This document shows, piece after piece, positions 1 through 8,656 of a stretch of DNA of 64,000 bases. The stretch is from Nitrospiraceae bacterium. Its GTDB lineage: Bacteria; Nitrospirota; Nitrospiria; Nitrospirales; UBA8639. The stretch spans positions 186,001-250,000 of the forward strand of contig JACKFF010000006.1 of the NCBI GenBank assembly GCA_020632595.1, written 5' to 3'. A program made the translations under genes and the position numbers. Every line of letters starts with the position of its first letter. Position 1 is the first letter of the stretch. The notes under the pieces are model-generated. The model did not search any database. It was not told the DNA's origin and saw only the letters and a list, made by a program, of their open reading frames with translations.

Positions 1-81
1 ATAGCTGAACGGTTTGATGCGATGGAACAAGAACTCCTCGCCCTACGAAAACAGGTGGAGCAATCTGAAAAGCGAATGTAA
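1..81 (+). CDS. C-terminal fragment of an upstream gene, Glu/Lys/Arg-rich
   Basis: An open frame runs in from the left edge and ends at TAA 79-81. The visible 26 residues are rich in Glu, Gln, Lys, Arg and Leu (for example ELLALRKQVEQSEKRM) and look like the end of a coiled coil or amphipathic helix. The start and main domain lie outside the window, so no function can be given. It lies on the same strand as the aldolase that follows. Confidence 0.5.
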   Translation: MAERFDAMEQELLALRKQVEQSEKRM

Positions 82-133
82 TGGTTACGAGGGAATGCTC
101 CATATTGTGTTAGGAGGAGAGGTCTTCTACACT

Positions 134-190
134 ATGGAAAAATGGTTGACCTATGGGAAAATCTTGTTGAAAGGGAGGGATATTTTGTGA
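134..190 (+). other. Possible short upstream ORF coupled to the aldolase start
   Basis: An 18-codon frame starts at ATG 134, about 14 nt after a strong AGGAGGAG (112-119). It ends at TGA 188-190, which overlaps the GTG at 187 (GTGA). This geometry is typical of translational coupling. It may be a leader peptide, or simply the product of a good Shine-Dalgarno upstream of the aldolase. No similarity is recognised and the case rests on spacing alone. Confidence 0.3.
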
Positions 191-1128
191 AGGGATCCAA
201 CGTTATTACGCCGCGGGTTAAAGAAATATTACGGAATTATGATGGTAATGTTCCTGGAGTTCTTACAAATATTGCCAGGTTGTTGATGACGGGGCGGTTG
301 GCCGGGACCGGTCGCCTGGTCATTCTGCCGGTGGACCAGGGCTTTGAGCATGGTCCCGCCAGAAGTTTTGCCGTCAATGCTTCAGGGTATGATCCCCACT
401 ATCATTTCCAGCTGGGCATTGATGCCGGATGTAATGCCTATGCGGCTCCTCTTGGATTTCTCGAGGCGGGGGCGGCAGAATATGCCGGTCAAATTCCACT
501 TATACTGAAATTGAACAACAATGATTCACTGTTTGAAAGCAAGGATCCCAATTCTGCAATCACCGGGAGCGTCCACGATGCACTACGCCTAGGGTGTTGT
601 GCCGTGGGATATACGATTTATCCAGGCTCTGCCCATAGTCAGGAAATGTATAGTCATCTGCGGGAAATTGCCCAAGAGGCGAAGTCCCACGGACTGGCGG
701 TGGTGGTCTGGTCGTATCCACGTGGGGCAGGCCTAAGCAAAGAAGGTGAAACCGGAATCGATGTCGTTGCCTATGCCGCACAAATTGCGGCCCAACTCGG
801 AGCTCACATTATCAAAGTGAAGGTGCCCTCAAATCATATTGAGCAGGCGGCGGCAAAAAAAGTTTACGAGGCCGAAAAGATTCCTATTAGCACGCCAGCG
901 GAACGTATCCGCCATGTTGTCCAGAGTGCCTTTCATGGGCGACGCATTGTTATCTTTTCGGGCGGGGCCAAAGGAGAAGATCAGAAAATTTTCGATGAAG
1001 CCAGAGGAATACGGGATGGTGGAGGGTTTGGGTCCATTATTGGGAGAAATTCCTTTCAACGTCCGAGACCGCAGGCTCTGGAATTTCTCTCAACCGTCAT
1101 GAAGATCTATGCCGGGGAGCTTTCATAA
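187..1128 (+). CDS. fbaB: Class I fructose-bisphosphate aldolase (DhnA/FbaB family)
   Basis: Cleaves fructose-1,6-bisphosphate to glyceraldehyde-3-phosphate and dihydroxyacetone phosphate, or condenses them in gluconeogenesis, in the cytoplasm. The N-terminal half carries the family block LVILPVDQGFEHGPARSF, followed by a conserved stretch ending in PLGFLEAG and LILKLNNND. The Schiff-base lysine region IIKVKVPSNH and the phosphate-binding GGAKGE lie in the C-terminal half, on a TIM barrel. I take GTG 187 as start because AGGGAGGG sits just upstream and the family usually begins shortly before TPRVKEIL. ATG 142 would add 15 residues. The product from GTG is 313 aa, normal for the family. It stands apart from other glycolytic genes here. 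Confidence 0.93.
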   Translation: MKGSNVITPRVKEILRNYDGNVPGVLTNIARLLMTGRLAGTGRLVILPVDQGFEHGPARSFAVNASGYDPHYHFQLGIDAGCNAYAAPLGFLEAGAAEYAGQIPLILKLNNNDSLFESKDPNSAITGSVHDALRLGCCAVGYTIYPGSAHSQEMYSHLREIAQEAKSHGLAVVVWSYPRGAGLSKEGETGIDVVAYAAQIAAQLGAHIIKVKVPSNHIEQAAAKKVYEAEKIPISTPAERIRHVVQSAFHGRRIVIFSGGAKGEDQKIFDEARGIRDGGGFGSIIGRNSFQRPRPQALEFLSTVMKIYAGELS

Positions 1129-1193
1129 AGATTCCATCGGCCAAGTTAAGAAACTTCTACACCGACGAGAACAGCTCTAATTAGACTGTAGAA

Positions 1194-2468
1194 TCAGGGA
1201 TATAACCCTCGGCATTGGTGGGCTTGAGCCACCTCCTCAATTCCTGCGATCAATGCAGCTGTTCTCATTGTCAGTTTTTTCTCCTCGGCATGGTAGAGTA
1301 TGCGGTGGAACGCTGCGGTGATGATGTTCCTGAGTCGGCTGTGGATATCTGATTCCTGCCACGAAAATCGTTGGGCATCCTGCACCCATTCAAAATATGA
1401 GACGATGACCCCGCCGGCATTGGCGAGAATATCCGGGACAACAAAAATTCCCCGTTCCTGCAAAATGGCATCCGCTTCGAGAGTTGTTGGGCCATTGGCT
1501 GCCTCGATCAGGTACTGGCATTGAAGGCGGGATGCGTTATTGAGGGTGATTTGTTCAGACACTGCGGCCGGAATGAGCACATGGCAGGGTAGCAGGAGTA
1601 AATCTTCGTTAATAATCTGTTCACCAAATTGCGTGAGCGAAGGAATCGACGCTTTCTCGGTGGTCAGGTGAGAGAGTATCCCTGGAATATCCAGACCTTT
1701 CGGATTATACAACCCCCCCATCTGATCGCTGATCGCCAGAATTTTTACGCCTTCCTGATGAAGAATTCGTGCAGTATGGGATCCGACATTCCCAAACCCT
1801 TGAATGACTACGGTCGTGTCTGAAGTGGAAAGACCAACATGACGTAGGACTTCCAACGTCACATCCACCACTCCACGACCCGTCGCTTCTTCTCGGCCAA
1901 GGGTGCCTCCAATTGAAAGGGGTTTGCCCGTAACTACACCACGGACGGTAAACCCCACCTGCTGACTAAAGGTATCCATCACCCATCCCATGACTTGCTG
2001 ATTGGTCCCGATGTCCGGGGCGGGGATGTCTTTGTCCGGTCCCAATAATGGAAAAATTTCTGCAATGTAGCGTCGGGTGACACCTTCTAACTCGGATGGT
2101 GAAAGAAGTGAGGGGTTGACGGCGACTCCCCCTTTGGCTCCGCCAAACGGCAAACCCGCTAACGCGGTTTTCCACGTCATCCACATGGCCAAGGCCGCGA
2201 CTTCCCCGAGGCTGACGTCGGGATGGAAACGAATGCCGCCTTTTGTTGGGCCGCGGGCGACATCGTGATGCACGCGATACCCACGGAAGACTTGAACCTT
2301 TCCGTTATCCATTCGGACAGGAATACTAACGCAGAGAGACCGTTGTGGGGCTTTGAGTCGCTCAAGTAATCCTGAGTCCAGATTCATATGATGGGCAGCC
2401 TGATCAAATTGCGCCACAGCCAAGCGAAATGTTGGATGATTAAACTCTGGAGCAAAGTCAGTGTTCAT
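1194..2468 (-). CDS. gdhA: Glu/Leu/Phe/Val dehydrogenase family, probable glutamate dehydrogenase
   Basis: Interconverts glutamate and 2-oxoglutarate plus ammonium using NAD(P)H, linking nitrogen assimilation to the TCA cycle. The 424-aa protein has the N-terminal dimerisation and substrate domain with GPTKGGIRFHP and the catalytic-lysine motif PFGGAKGG. A C-terminal Rossmann domain follows, with VVIQGFGNVGSHTA, then EAANGPTT and the LANAGGVIVSYFEW block. Length and motif order fit hexameric glutamate dehydrogenases. Cofactor preference cannot be read from sequence alone. It is convergent with the aldolase and is probably monocistronic, with about 250 nt of non-coding DNA upstream. Confidence 0.93.
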   Translation of the reverse strand: MNTDFAPEFNHPTFRLAVAQFDQAAHHMNLDSGLLERLKAPQRSLCVSIPVRMDNGKVQVFRGYRVHHDVARGPTKGGIRFHPDVSLGEVAALAMWMTWKTALAGLPFGGAKGGVAVNPSLLSPSELEGVTRRYIAEIFPLLGPDKDIPAPDIGTNQQVMGWVMDTFSQQVGFTVRGVVTGKPLSIGGTLGREEATGRGVVDVTLEVLRHVGLSTSDTTVVIQGFGNVGSHTARILHQEGVKILAISDQMGGLYNPKGLDIPGILSHLTTEKASIPSLTQFGEQIINEDLLLLPCHVLIPAAVSEQITLNNASRLQCQYLIEAANGPTTLEADAILQERGIFVVPDILANAGGVIVSYFEWVQDAQRFSWQESDIHSRLRNIITAAFHRILYHAEEKKLTMRTAALIAGIEEVAQAHQCRGLYP

Positions 2469-2714
2469 AGTAGATATCCAATGAGATGAAAATATGAAGT
2501 CCTGTTTTTAAGTATATCAGGAATCTCAGCGCAAGTAGCTTCTTTCCTTGGAAAAAGTTTAGGCCTTCTGAAGAAGAAATCTTTAGCTACCAATGGGAGA
2601 AAATCAAAAAATTTTAAAAGGCTTGCACGCTCCGTGACCTTGTGCGGGAATGACAGGCGGTGCAGATTGTCCGTTCGGCCGGAAGATGGCAGGTTTTTTT
2701 ATCTTCATGATGGT

Positions 2715-3449
2715 TTAGTACAACACTTGAAGGAGATAAAGGCCTTGTGGAGGAGCGGTTTCTCCTGCAGCCCGCCGGTCTTTAGCCTGAAGAATGTCTT
2801 GAATGGAATCCGGTGATCTTTTGTGTCGCCCGACCTCGGTCAGGGTTCCAATAATTGCCCGAACCATTTGCTTCAGGAATCGATTGGCCTGAATCTGAAT
2901 GATCAGGGACATGAGATCCGAGCTGAGGGAAACTTGGGACACGACACACATGGGATCCGATGTACTGGCATGGGGGCCTTGAAACGAGGTGAAGTCATGA
3001 CAACCTATCAATCCAGGCATGGCCTGCCGGATGGCCGGGATATCAAGGTCATAGGGTAGGTGCCAGACACGATTCCGATCGATAGCCGGGCGGGCGGGAT
3101 GTCTGGAGATTCGATATTCGTACAATTTTTCCTTTGCACTGTAGCGAGCATGAAACGATTCAGGAACCTCTTCACTCGAAAGGACAGAAATGTCATGCGG
3201 GAGGGCGCTGTTAATCGCGAGACCCCACTTATGAATTGGAATGGATTTGTCGGATTGAAAGCTGACCACTTGTCCACGGGCATGGACGCCAGCGTCGGTT
3301 CGTCCCGCGGCGATGACAGAAATGTGTTGTTGGGTGATGCGTGTGAGCGCTGTTTCTAGTGCGGCTTGGATGGTTGGCTGATTGGGTTGTCGTTGCCATC
3401 CAACGTAAGCCGTGCCGTCATATTCGATTGTCAGTTTAATAGTGGCCAT
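2715..3449 (-). CDS. truA: tRNA pseudouridine(38-40) synthase TruA
   Basis: Converts uridines 38-40 in the anticodon stem of several tRNAs to pseudouridine. The start MATIKLTIEYDGTAYVGWQRQ is the usual TruA N-terminus. The signature GRTDAGVHARGQV carries the catalytic aspartate, and NRFLKQMVRAIIGTL lies in the C-terminal half. From ATG 3449 the product is 244 aa, normal length. The frame stays open 15 codons further upstream, but that extension does not look like TruA. No good Shine-Dalgarno precedes ATG 3449, so the start rests on homology. The amidase gene lies upstream on the same strand, 140 nt away. Confidence 0.93.
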   Translation of the reverse strand: MATIKLTIEYDGTAYVGWQRQPNQPTIQAALETALTRITQQHISVIAAGRTDAGVHARGQVVSFQSDKSIPIHKWGLAINSALPHDISVLSSEEVPESFHARYSAKEKLYEYRISRHPARPAIDRNRVWHLPYDLDIPAIRQAMPGLIGCHDFTSFQGPHASTSDPMCVVSQVSLSSDLMSLIIQIQANRFLKQMVRAIIGTLTEVGRHKRSPDSIQDILQAKDRRAAGETAPPQGLYLLQVLY

Positions 3450-3589
3450 GATTCGAAGGAGGAGGATGACGAAACGGGCTTTGGCATCCTGCAAGCTATG
3501 GGCGTGGAAATCATGAGCTTACAATGTTTTGATAGTCATGGGAACATGAGGCCCCCAAAAGCCAATTGAAGAAGGCGGGAACAATCCCG

Positions 3590-4834
3590 CTATCGGGAAG
3601 CGGTTTGTAAGGGAGTAATGTAGGATTGAAGTCCCTTAAATATGCCCTCGGCCACTCGCTTTTGATAGGTAGAGCTTTGTAGAAGCTTTTCCTCCGTTGG
3701 ATTGGAGATAAAGGCAATCTCGGCCAAGATGGCAGGCATGGTGGTCATTCGCAGCACAAAAAATGGAGCTGTTTTGATCCCATGATCCTTAATTTTATAA
3801 AAGGTATCCAAAAACTTCACCAGGGAATTCTTGGTTGTCCATGCTAACTCACGGGAATCGTCAATCTTTTTATCGTTAAGCTTGTCGGCAAGGATAAATT
3901 GCCAGGGTGCGGCATTTTTTTCAAGAGGGGTGCCATTTTCCCGTGCAGCAACAGCAAGTGCTCGTGGGTCACTGGCTTCACCAAAATGATAGAATTCCAA
4001 CCCTTTCACGGAAGCTTGGGAATGGGAGTTAATGTGAATCGAGACGAAAAGATCCGCTTTGTGCGTATTAGCGAATGTTGCCCGGTCTTCCAATTCGATG
4101 AAGACATCCGTTTCTCGAGTCATGAAGACTTTCGTGGAACCTTCCTTGGTAAGCAGGTCTCGCAAATGATTCGCGATATGTAAGACGACATCCTTTTCTC
4201 TTGTACCTTTGCGTCCCAAGGCCCCGGGGTCTTTTCCTCCGTGTCCCGGATCAATCACGATCACCAGATCTTTTTTTATGACAGGTGGTGGCGGAGTTGG
4301 CGGAGTAGTCACTGGAGAGGCTGGTGTGCTCGTGTCTGGCGCACGGGCGAGAGCCGATGTCTCGGTTATGGGATACAGGTCAAGAACAATACGAGCAGGA
4401 TTTTTGAGGACATACCACTTATAGCGTTTCCACCCGTCAATGGGTATGCTGAGAAGAATGGATCCAGAAGAAGTGGTGGAAAGGTCCAATTGTAAAGGAA
4501 GTGAGTCTGCTGTTGATTTGATAAGGGCGGGATTGGCAAATTGCGTGTTGGGAAGTTCCAACTGAAATGTTGTGGCCGTTTGATGCTCTTGGGGCGCTGG
4601 ATGAACAGAGCGAGTGAGGTCTAATACAACACGGGTGTAGTTTTTATGGCGATGAGCACGAATATTGCGGATGGAGGTTGACGGTGGTGATTGTGCAATA
4701 AGATGAATCAGTGGCGGAGCTTGTTCCCCCCCAAACGGTTGAGTTTCTGCTGCTCCCCCAGTCAGGGGAAGAGATCCCAACAGGAACAACATGCCGATGC
4801 AGGAATAAAAGGAAGTCATTCGAGTGGAAGGCAT
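3590..4834 (-). CDS. N-acetylmuramoyl-L-alanine amidase, AMIN plus Amidase_3
   Basis: Zinc amidase that cuts the bond between N-acetylmuramic acid and the stem peptide, normally exported for cell separation. From ATG 4834 the product is 414 aa. A hydrophobic signal segment comes first, then an AMIN-type beta domain (the NYTRVVLDLT and ARIVLDLYPI regions), and a Pro/Thr-rich linker near PPTPPPPV. The Amidase_3 domain carries the zinc-ligand motifs IVIDPGHGGKDPGA and LFVSIHINSH and the late glutamate in AILAEIAFISN. This is the AmiC/AmiB architecture. ATG 4819 is an alternative start; the frame is open 32 codons further upstream without signal-peptide character. Confidence 0.88.
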   Translation of the reverse strand: MPSTRMTSFYSCIGMLFLLGSLPLTGGAAETQPFGGEQAPPLIHLIAQSPPSTSIRNIRAHRHKNYTRVVLDLTRSVHPAPQEHQTATTFQLELPNTQFANPALIKSTADSLPLQLDLSTTSSGSILLSIPIDGWKRYKWYVLKNPARIVLDLYPITETSALARAPDTSTPASPVTTPPTPPPPVIKKDLVIVIDPGHGGKDPGALGRKGTREKDVVLHIANHLRDLLTKEGSTKVFMTRETDVFIELEDRATFANTHKADLFVSIHINSHSQASVKGLEFYHFGEASDPRALAVAARENGTPLEKNAAPWQFILADKLNDKKIDDSRELAWTTKNSLVKFLDTFYKIKDHGIKTAPFFVLRMTTMPAILAEIAFISNPTEEKLLQSSTYQKRVAEGIFKGLQSYITPLQTASR

Positions 4835-4946
4835 AGGTAGTAAACCGTTCCTCTCTTTTTTCGCAGAAGATCGACTTCTTGTCAAGGGAAGAAGCACTTC
4901 CGACGGACGTCCTCTTGCAGTTAGACTCAATCAGGAGGGGTCGACC

Positions 4947-4973
4947 ATGTCCCGCATCATGAAGGAATCATAG
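4947..4973 (+). other. Possible 8-codon upstream ORF coupled to the NYN gene
   Basis: ATG 4947 lies 6 nt behind the strong AGGAGGGG (4933-4940). The frame encodes 8 residues and stops at TAG 4971-4973, which shares its last base with the GTG start of the NYN gene (TAGTG). It resembles the arrangement in front of the aldolase. It may be a leader peptide or a misplaced ribosome-loading site. Confidence 0.25.
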
Positions 4974-5518
4974 TGGCACCGAAACATTTGATCATCGATG
5001 GATATAATGTACTGGGCGCAATGGGGCTCCCGCCCCATCGGGTCGTTGAACAGGGGGAGCATCGTCGAGAGGAGTTTATTGTGCGGCTAGGCCTGTATGG
5101 AAACAAACTCCACCATCTGATCACCCTAGTTTTTGATGCCTGGCAACAATCGGGAGCGAGTCGGCAGGTCATCCACCGAAATGGTGTGACAGTCATTTAT
5201 ACGGGCCAGGGTGAAAAGGCGGACGGGGTGATTCAGGATTTAATCCGGAGCCATGGGAAAGGGGCCGCAGTCGTCTCTTCGGATCTTGAAGTGATCGCAG
5301 TTGCAAAAGCTTTTGGGGCGTTTTCGATCAGGTCTCAAGAATTTGTCACACGCCTGGCTTCTTCCGTTTTCCAGGGAGAAGCGGTGCGTCGCCCCCAAGG
5401 AGGATTCTCCCAAAAGGATAGTGATGAGGAGCCGGTCCGATCTAAAGAGAAGAAGGGCAATCCTCGAAGGCTTCCCAAGAAGGTGCGTCAACGCAATCGG
5501 ATCATGAAGAAATTTTAA
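4973..5518 (+). CDS. NYN-domain protein of the YacP/Rae1 type (PIN-like RNase)
   Basis: The 181-aa protein starts HLIIDGYNVLGAMG, the NYN signature whose aspartate belongs to the PIN-like metal-binding site. It continues with LITLVFDAW, GEKADGVIQDLI and AAVVSSDLEVIAVAKAFGA, all typical of YacP (B. subtilis Rae1, a ribosome-associated mRNA endonuclease). The C-terminus is lysine/arginine-rich, suggesting RNA binding. GTG 4973 is the start; no ATG is suitably placed. The 3' end overlaps convergent tatD by 17 bp. RNase activity is inferred from the family. Confidence 0.85.
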   Translation: MAPKHLIIDGYNVLGAMGLPPHRVVEQGEHRREEFIVRLGLYGNKLHHLITLVFDAWQQSGASRQVIHRNGVTVIYTGQGEKADGVIQDLIRSHGKGAAVVSSDLEVIAVAKAFGAFSIRSQEFVTRLASSVFQGEAVRRPQGGFSQKDSDEEPVRSKEKKGNPRRLPKKVRQRNRIMKKF

Positions 5519-6284
5519 AGAGCTGACGGGCATTATTGGTGGTCAGTTCGGCCACACGAGCCAATCCGGTTTTGGAGTCACCATATTTAATTTTCGCAAT
5601 TTGCTCCGCCACATAGGTGACATAGGAGGATTCGTTACGTTTTCCTCGAAGGGGCACGGGAGTCAGATATGGGGCATCGGTTTCAATGAGTAACCGGTCA
5701 TCGGGGACCGTGCGAATCACTTCATGTAACTGAGAGGCATTGCGAAAGGTGATGATTCCTGAAAATGAGAGATGAAAGCCGAGGTCCAAAGCACGTTTGG
5801 CAAATGCCAGATCCTCCGAAAAACAATGAAAGACGCCTCCCACTTTTTCGGCATGTGCGTCTTGCAGGATTGCCAGCGTATCCTCCTGCGCTTCACGTGT
5901 GTGAATCACCAATGGAAGGGTGAGTGATTGCGCCAGTTCAATTTGTTCACGGAAGCGTTGACGTTGGGTTTCTCGAGGAGAGTGATCGTAATGATAATCA
6001 AGCCCGATTTCGCCGAAGGCGACGACCTTTGGTTGCTGGGCCAGTTGCCTGAATTCAGCATACCAGTTGGGCTCAATGCGTTTTACTTCATGGGGATGCA
6101 CTCCGATCGTGGCATACACATTGGGTCGGCTTGTGGCTAATTGCACGGCTGCATGACTTGTCGAAAGATCGCATCCAATCGTGACAAATTTTTCCACGCC
6201 GGCTTCCTGGGCACGTTGGAATATGGCGTCTCGATCTGAATCATAACGGGGATCGTCCAAATGAACATGGGTGTCGATCAGCAT
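5502..6284 (-). CDS. tatD: TatD family metal-dependent hydrolase (DNase)
   Basis: Amidohydrolase-fold metalloenzyme; family members act as 3'-5' exonucleases or deoxyribonucleases. Metal-ligand motifs in order: IDTHVHLDD at the N-terminus, FGEIGLDYHYD, VIHTREA, FHCFSED and LLIETDAPYLTP. The 260-aa length from ATG 6284 is standard. AAAGG lies 8 nt upstream of this ATG. The open frame extends 60 codons further, but that part has no TatD character and overlaps the PAP2 gene's 5' end. It is tail-to-tail with the NYN gene, overlapping by 17 bp. Confidence 0.93.
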   Translation of the reverse strand: MLIDTHVHLDDPRYDSDRDAIFQRAQEAGVEKFVTIGCDLSTSHAAVQLATSRPNVYATIGVHPHEVKRIEPNWYAEFRQLAQQPKVVAFGEIGLDYHYDHSPRETQRQRFREQIELAQSLTLPLVIHTREAQEDTLAILQDAHAEKVGGVFHCFSEDLAFAKRALDLGFHLSFSGIITFRNASQLHEVIRTVPDDRLLIETDAPYLTPVPLRGKRNESSYVTYVAEQIAKIKYGDSKTGLARVAELTTNNARQLFKISS

Positions 6285-6390
6285 GAAGAGGGCCTTTCTT
6301 GTTAAAAAACTGTACCTTATCATACCCATCCAATTTCTTGCAGGATATCGTGTCCCCTGAGGACAAATCCCGAATAGGTACGGGACAACA

Positions 6391-6933
6391 ATGAATATGG
6401 ATGAATTATGGTTTGCGTCCATTAATGGATGGGCCGGCCGGTTTGCTGGATTGGATTGGTTCATGCTTCAGGTGTCGCAGGAAAGCAATCTGGTGATTCC
6501 TGGCATCCTGCTCGTGGGGTATTGGGGGTGGATGAAATGGGGCGAGGCAAGACTCGCGATTCCCTGTTTAGGGCTCCTTATCGGCTTGAGTGATTTCCTG
6601 GGCGGCCAGATGAAGGTCTTGATTGGGCGTCCACGGCCTTGTCAGGTTCTGGAGCACATTCATGAATTAGTCGGGTGTGGGGGAGCGTTTAGTATGCCGT
6701 CCAATCACGCGTTGAATTCGGGCACGGCTATTAGCTTTCTTGTCATGCTCTATCCCGCATTAGGGTGGGTATTGTGGCCACTCCTTGGCCTGATTGGCTT
6801 GTCCCGTGTGTTTCTCGGTGCGCATTATGTTACAGACGTGGTGGTTGGTATTGGCCTTGGGGTACTGTTAGGAGGTGGGGTGGGATTTATACTTAAGACA
6901 CGGGTGTTTGGAAGAAAACCTCTTGCGGGTTAA
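6391..6933 (+). CDS. PAP2-family membrane phosphatase
   Basis: Integral membrane phosphatase of 180 aa with about five hydrophobic segments. The three PAP2 motifs are visible: KVLIGRPRP, a central MPSNHALNSG (PSNH instead of the common PSGH, catalytic His kept) and SRVFLGAHYVTDVVVG with the nucleophilic His and Asp. Likely substrates are undecaprenyl diphosphate or other lipid phosphates; the sequence does not decide which. Its TAA overlaps the stop codon of the convergent CDF gene on the palindrome TTAA. Confidence 0.87.
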   Translation: MNMDELWFASINGWAGRFAGLDWFMLQVSQESNLVIPGILLVGYWGWMKWGEARLAIPCLGLLIGLSDFLGGQMKVLIGRPRPCQVLEHIHELVGCGGAFSMPSNHALNSGTAISFLVMLYPALGWVLWPLLGLIGLSRVFLGAHYVTDVVVGIGLGVLLGGGVGFILKTRVFGRKPLAG

Positions 6934-7886
6934 TGGTGGTGCAGATGAGGAGGGATGGGTTCTGTGCCAGTTGAGCCGTTCGTCAGATAACTGAGGTTGC
7001 AATGCAAATCCTCTTGCTCCTGGCATTCGGTTTCCAATTGAATGGTTAAGTGGTGAATGCCGAATTTCGAAGAGAGTATTGATTGAATGGGCGGGAGGAG
7101 TTGATCTTTATCCGGAACCGCCTCGGGGTCTACCAACACGTGACACGTCAACATCACAATGCGGGGTTCAACCGACCAGATATGCAGATCATGAACTTTT
7201 CTGACACCAGGAACGTTTTCAATGGTAGCCACGATATCTGATGTTTTGAGGTGAGGGGGCGTCGATTCTAATAAAATATCCAGCGACTCACGAAAGAGTG
7301 GCCAACTGCCTTTCACGATAACGATGACGATGAGGAGGCTGATCAAAGGATCTAAGATGGTGAAGCCGGTCAGGGCGATTCCCAATCCGGCGATAATGAC
7401 GCCAAGAGACATCCAGGCATCCATCACCATATGAAGAAAAGCCCCGCGAATATTCAGGTCATCTTCGGCTCCACGACGCAATAACAGGGCGACGGCAAGA
7501 TTGGCGAACAAGCTAATACACGCGATCACCATCACCCAAAAGCCAGGTACGTCAACCGGAGAAAACATCCGGTCAAGAGCAAACACTCCAATTATTCCAC
7601 CTGTGAAAATGAGCAGAAGGCTATTGAGAAATGCCGCAATAGTTCCGGCGCGGTGGTAGCCAAACGTCCGAAGTTCCGTGGCGGGTTGGGTAGCCAGAAT
7701 ATGTGCATACAAAGCTAATAAAAGAGCGCCTTGATCGATCAAATTGTGCCCGGCATCGCTCATGAGCCCAAGGCTATTGATCGCATAACCGCCGATGAAT
7801 TCAGCCAGAATGATGATGCCATTGAGGACGAGGCCCAGCTTAAGTCGATGCGTGAGAGGGGAGCCGTTCAACTCTGAAGGTGTCAT
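6930..7886 (-). CDS. Cation diffusion facilitator (CzcD/ZitB-like metal exporter)
   Basis: Inner-membrane divalent-metal/proton antiporter, typically for Zn, Co or Cd. From ATG 7886 the protein is 318 aa. There are six membrane segments with the metal-binding motifs in TM2 (GLMSDAGHNLID) and TM5 (HMVMDAWMSLG), i.e. the HxxxD/DxxxD pairs. A cytoplasmic ferredoxin-like domain follows (VRKVHDLHIWSVEP). The protein ends in a short His tail (LHHH), common in zinc exporters. The open frame upstream of ATG 7886 adds 31 residues that do not fit the family. Confidence 0.9.
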   Translation of the reverse strand: MTPSELNGSPLTHRLKLGLVLNGIIILAEFIGGYAINSLGLMSDAGHNLIDQGALLLALYAHILATQPATELRTFGYHRAGTIAAFLNSLLLIFTGGIIGVFALDRMFSPVDVPGFWVMVIACISLFANLAVALLLRRGAEDDLNIRGAFLHMVMDAWMSLGVIIAGLGIALTGFTILDPLISLLIVIVIVKGSWPLFRESLDILLESTPPHLKTSDIVATIENVPGVRKVHDLHIWSVEPRIVMLTCHVLVDPEAVPDKDQLLPPIQSILSSKFGIHHLTIQLETECQEQEDLHCNLSYLTNGSTGTEPIPPHLHHH

Positions 7887-8053
7887 AGGATCTACTCTCG
7901 CATGAATCTCAAGTCTGGACAATGGGAAGAGGCCAGTCTTCCTTCGTTGTACCACAAACGGAATGGAGTGATCCCGCAATTGCGAGTTGGAGAATGGTAA
8001 AGGAAAAGCAAAGGGGGAAGTCCCCCCTCCCTTTTATGCGGCGGGTACGATAT

Positions 8054-8362
8054 TTACACGTCGAAAGAGTCGGTTTTGACGGCCTGTTTGGTGGCATCCA
8101 CAGCGGAGTTAACCCGAGTGGCCGCCTGTTTCATGGTTTTTCTGGCCTCCTCAGACCAGGCATGCACAGCCTCTTTTGTTTGAGAAGCCATATCTGAAAA
8201 TTCGTCCTGTGCGGTCTTTGCCCCTCTTGCCAATCGATCACGCACGTGAGTCCCTGCCTCCGGCGTCAGAAGAATGGCGCTACCGGCGCCCAATAGAAAT
8301 CCTGCAATGAAGACAAAAGTATTCACCCAACATGAGTCGCCTTGCGTCGTATGCTCATCCAT
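8054..8362 (-). CDS. YtxH-like small membrane protein
   Basis: A 102-aa protein with one N-terminal hydrophobic segment (VFIAGFLLGAGSAILLTPEAG) ending in the 'LLTPEAGTHVRDRL' block typical of YtxH/DUF3618-like proteins. A long amphipathic helix rich in Ala, Lys and Glu follows. AAGGAGG lies 9 nt before the ATG. It is the last gene of the lapA-glgC-treY-8399 unit. YtxH proteins are linked to general stress, but their molecular role is not established. Confidence 0.72.
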   Translation of the reverse strand: MDEHTTQGDSCWVNTFVFIAGFLLGAGSAILLTPEAGTHVRDRLARGAKTAQDEFSDMASQTKEAVHAWSEEARKTMKQAATRVNSAVDATKQAVKTDSFDV

Positions 8363-8398
8363 CGTGAAATTCCTCCTTAGTAAACCTTAGCTTGATTG

Positions 8399-8656
8399 TT
8401 ATGACCGATCCTCAGGAGTCTTCGATGCAGCCATGGCCATGATGGCTCCTCCCAAGAGCACTCCAGAGGCAAAGATAAGACTGTAGGATAAGCCCGTTCG
8501 AAGTTCAGGCCATGTGTCCAGAACACGTTTCCATAGTGGGACATCTTCGGAAAAATGGACGTGTCCCTCCCAGCCCAATCCTCCCTCCGGTGTGGACTGA
8601 CCAGAATATGATTCCTGGTCTGAAGCGTGTGCCGTGTTCAATTTGCTCATAGTCAT
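8399..8656 (-). CDS. Small single-span membrane protein, coupled to treY
   Basis: An 85-aa protein of unrecognised family. The N-terminal half is polar (Ser, Gly, Glu, His). The C-terminal half has one membrane segment, TGLSYSLIFASGVLLGGAIM, followed by a short charged tail. Its ATG overlaps the treY stop (ATGA, 8653-8656), so translation is probably coupled. Together with the downstream YtxH-like gene it makes two small membrane proteins at the end of a glycogen/trehalose operon. Its topology resembles an inverted YtxH (hydrophobic segment last). Confidence 0.65.
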   Translation of the reverse strand: MTMSKLNTAHASDQESYSGQSTPEGGLGWEGHVHFSEDVPLWKRVLDTWPELRTGLSYSLIFASGVLLGGAIMAMAASKTPEDRS

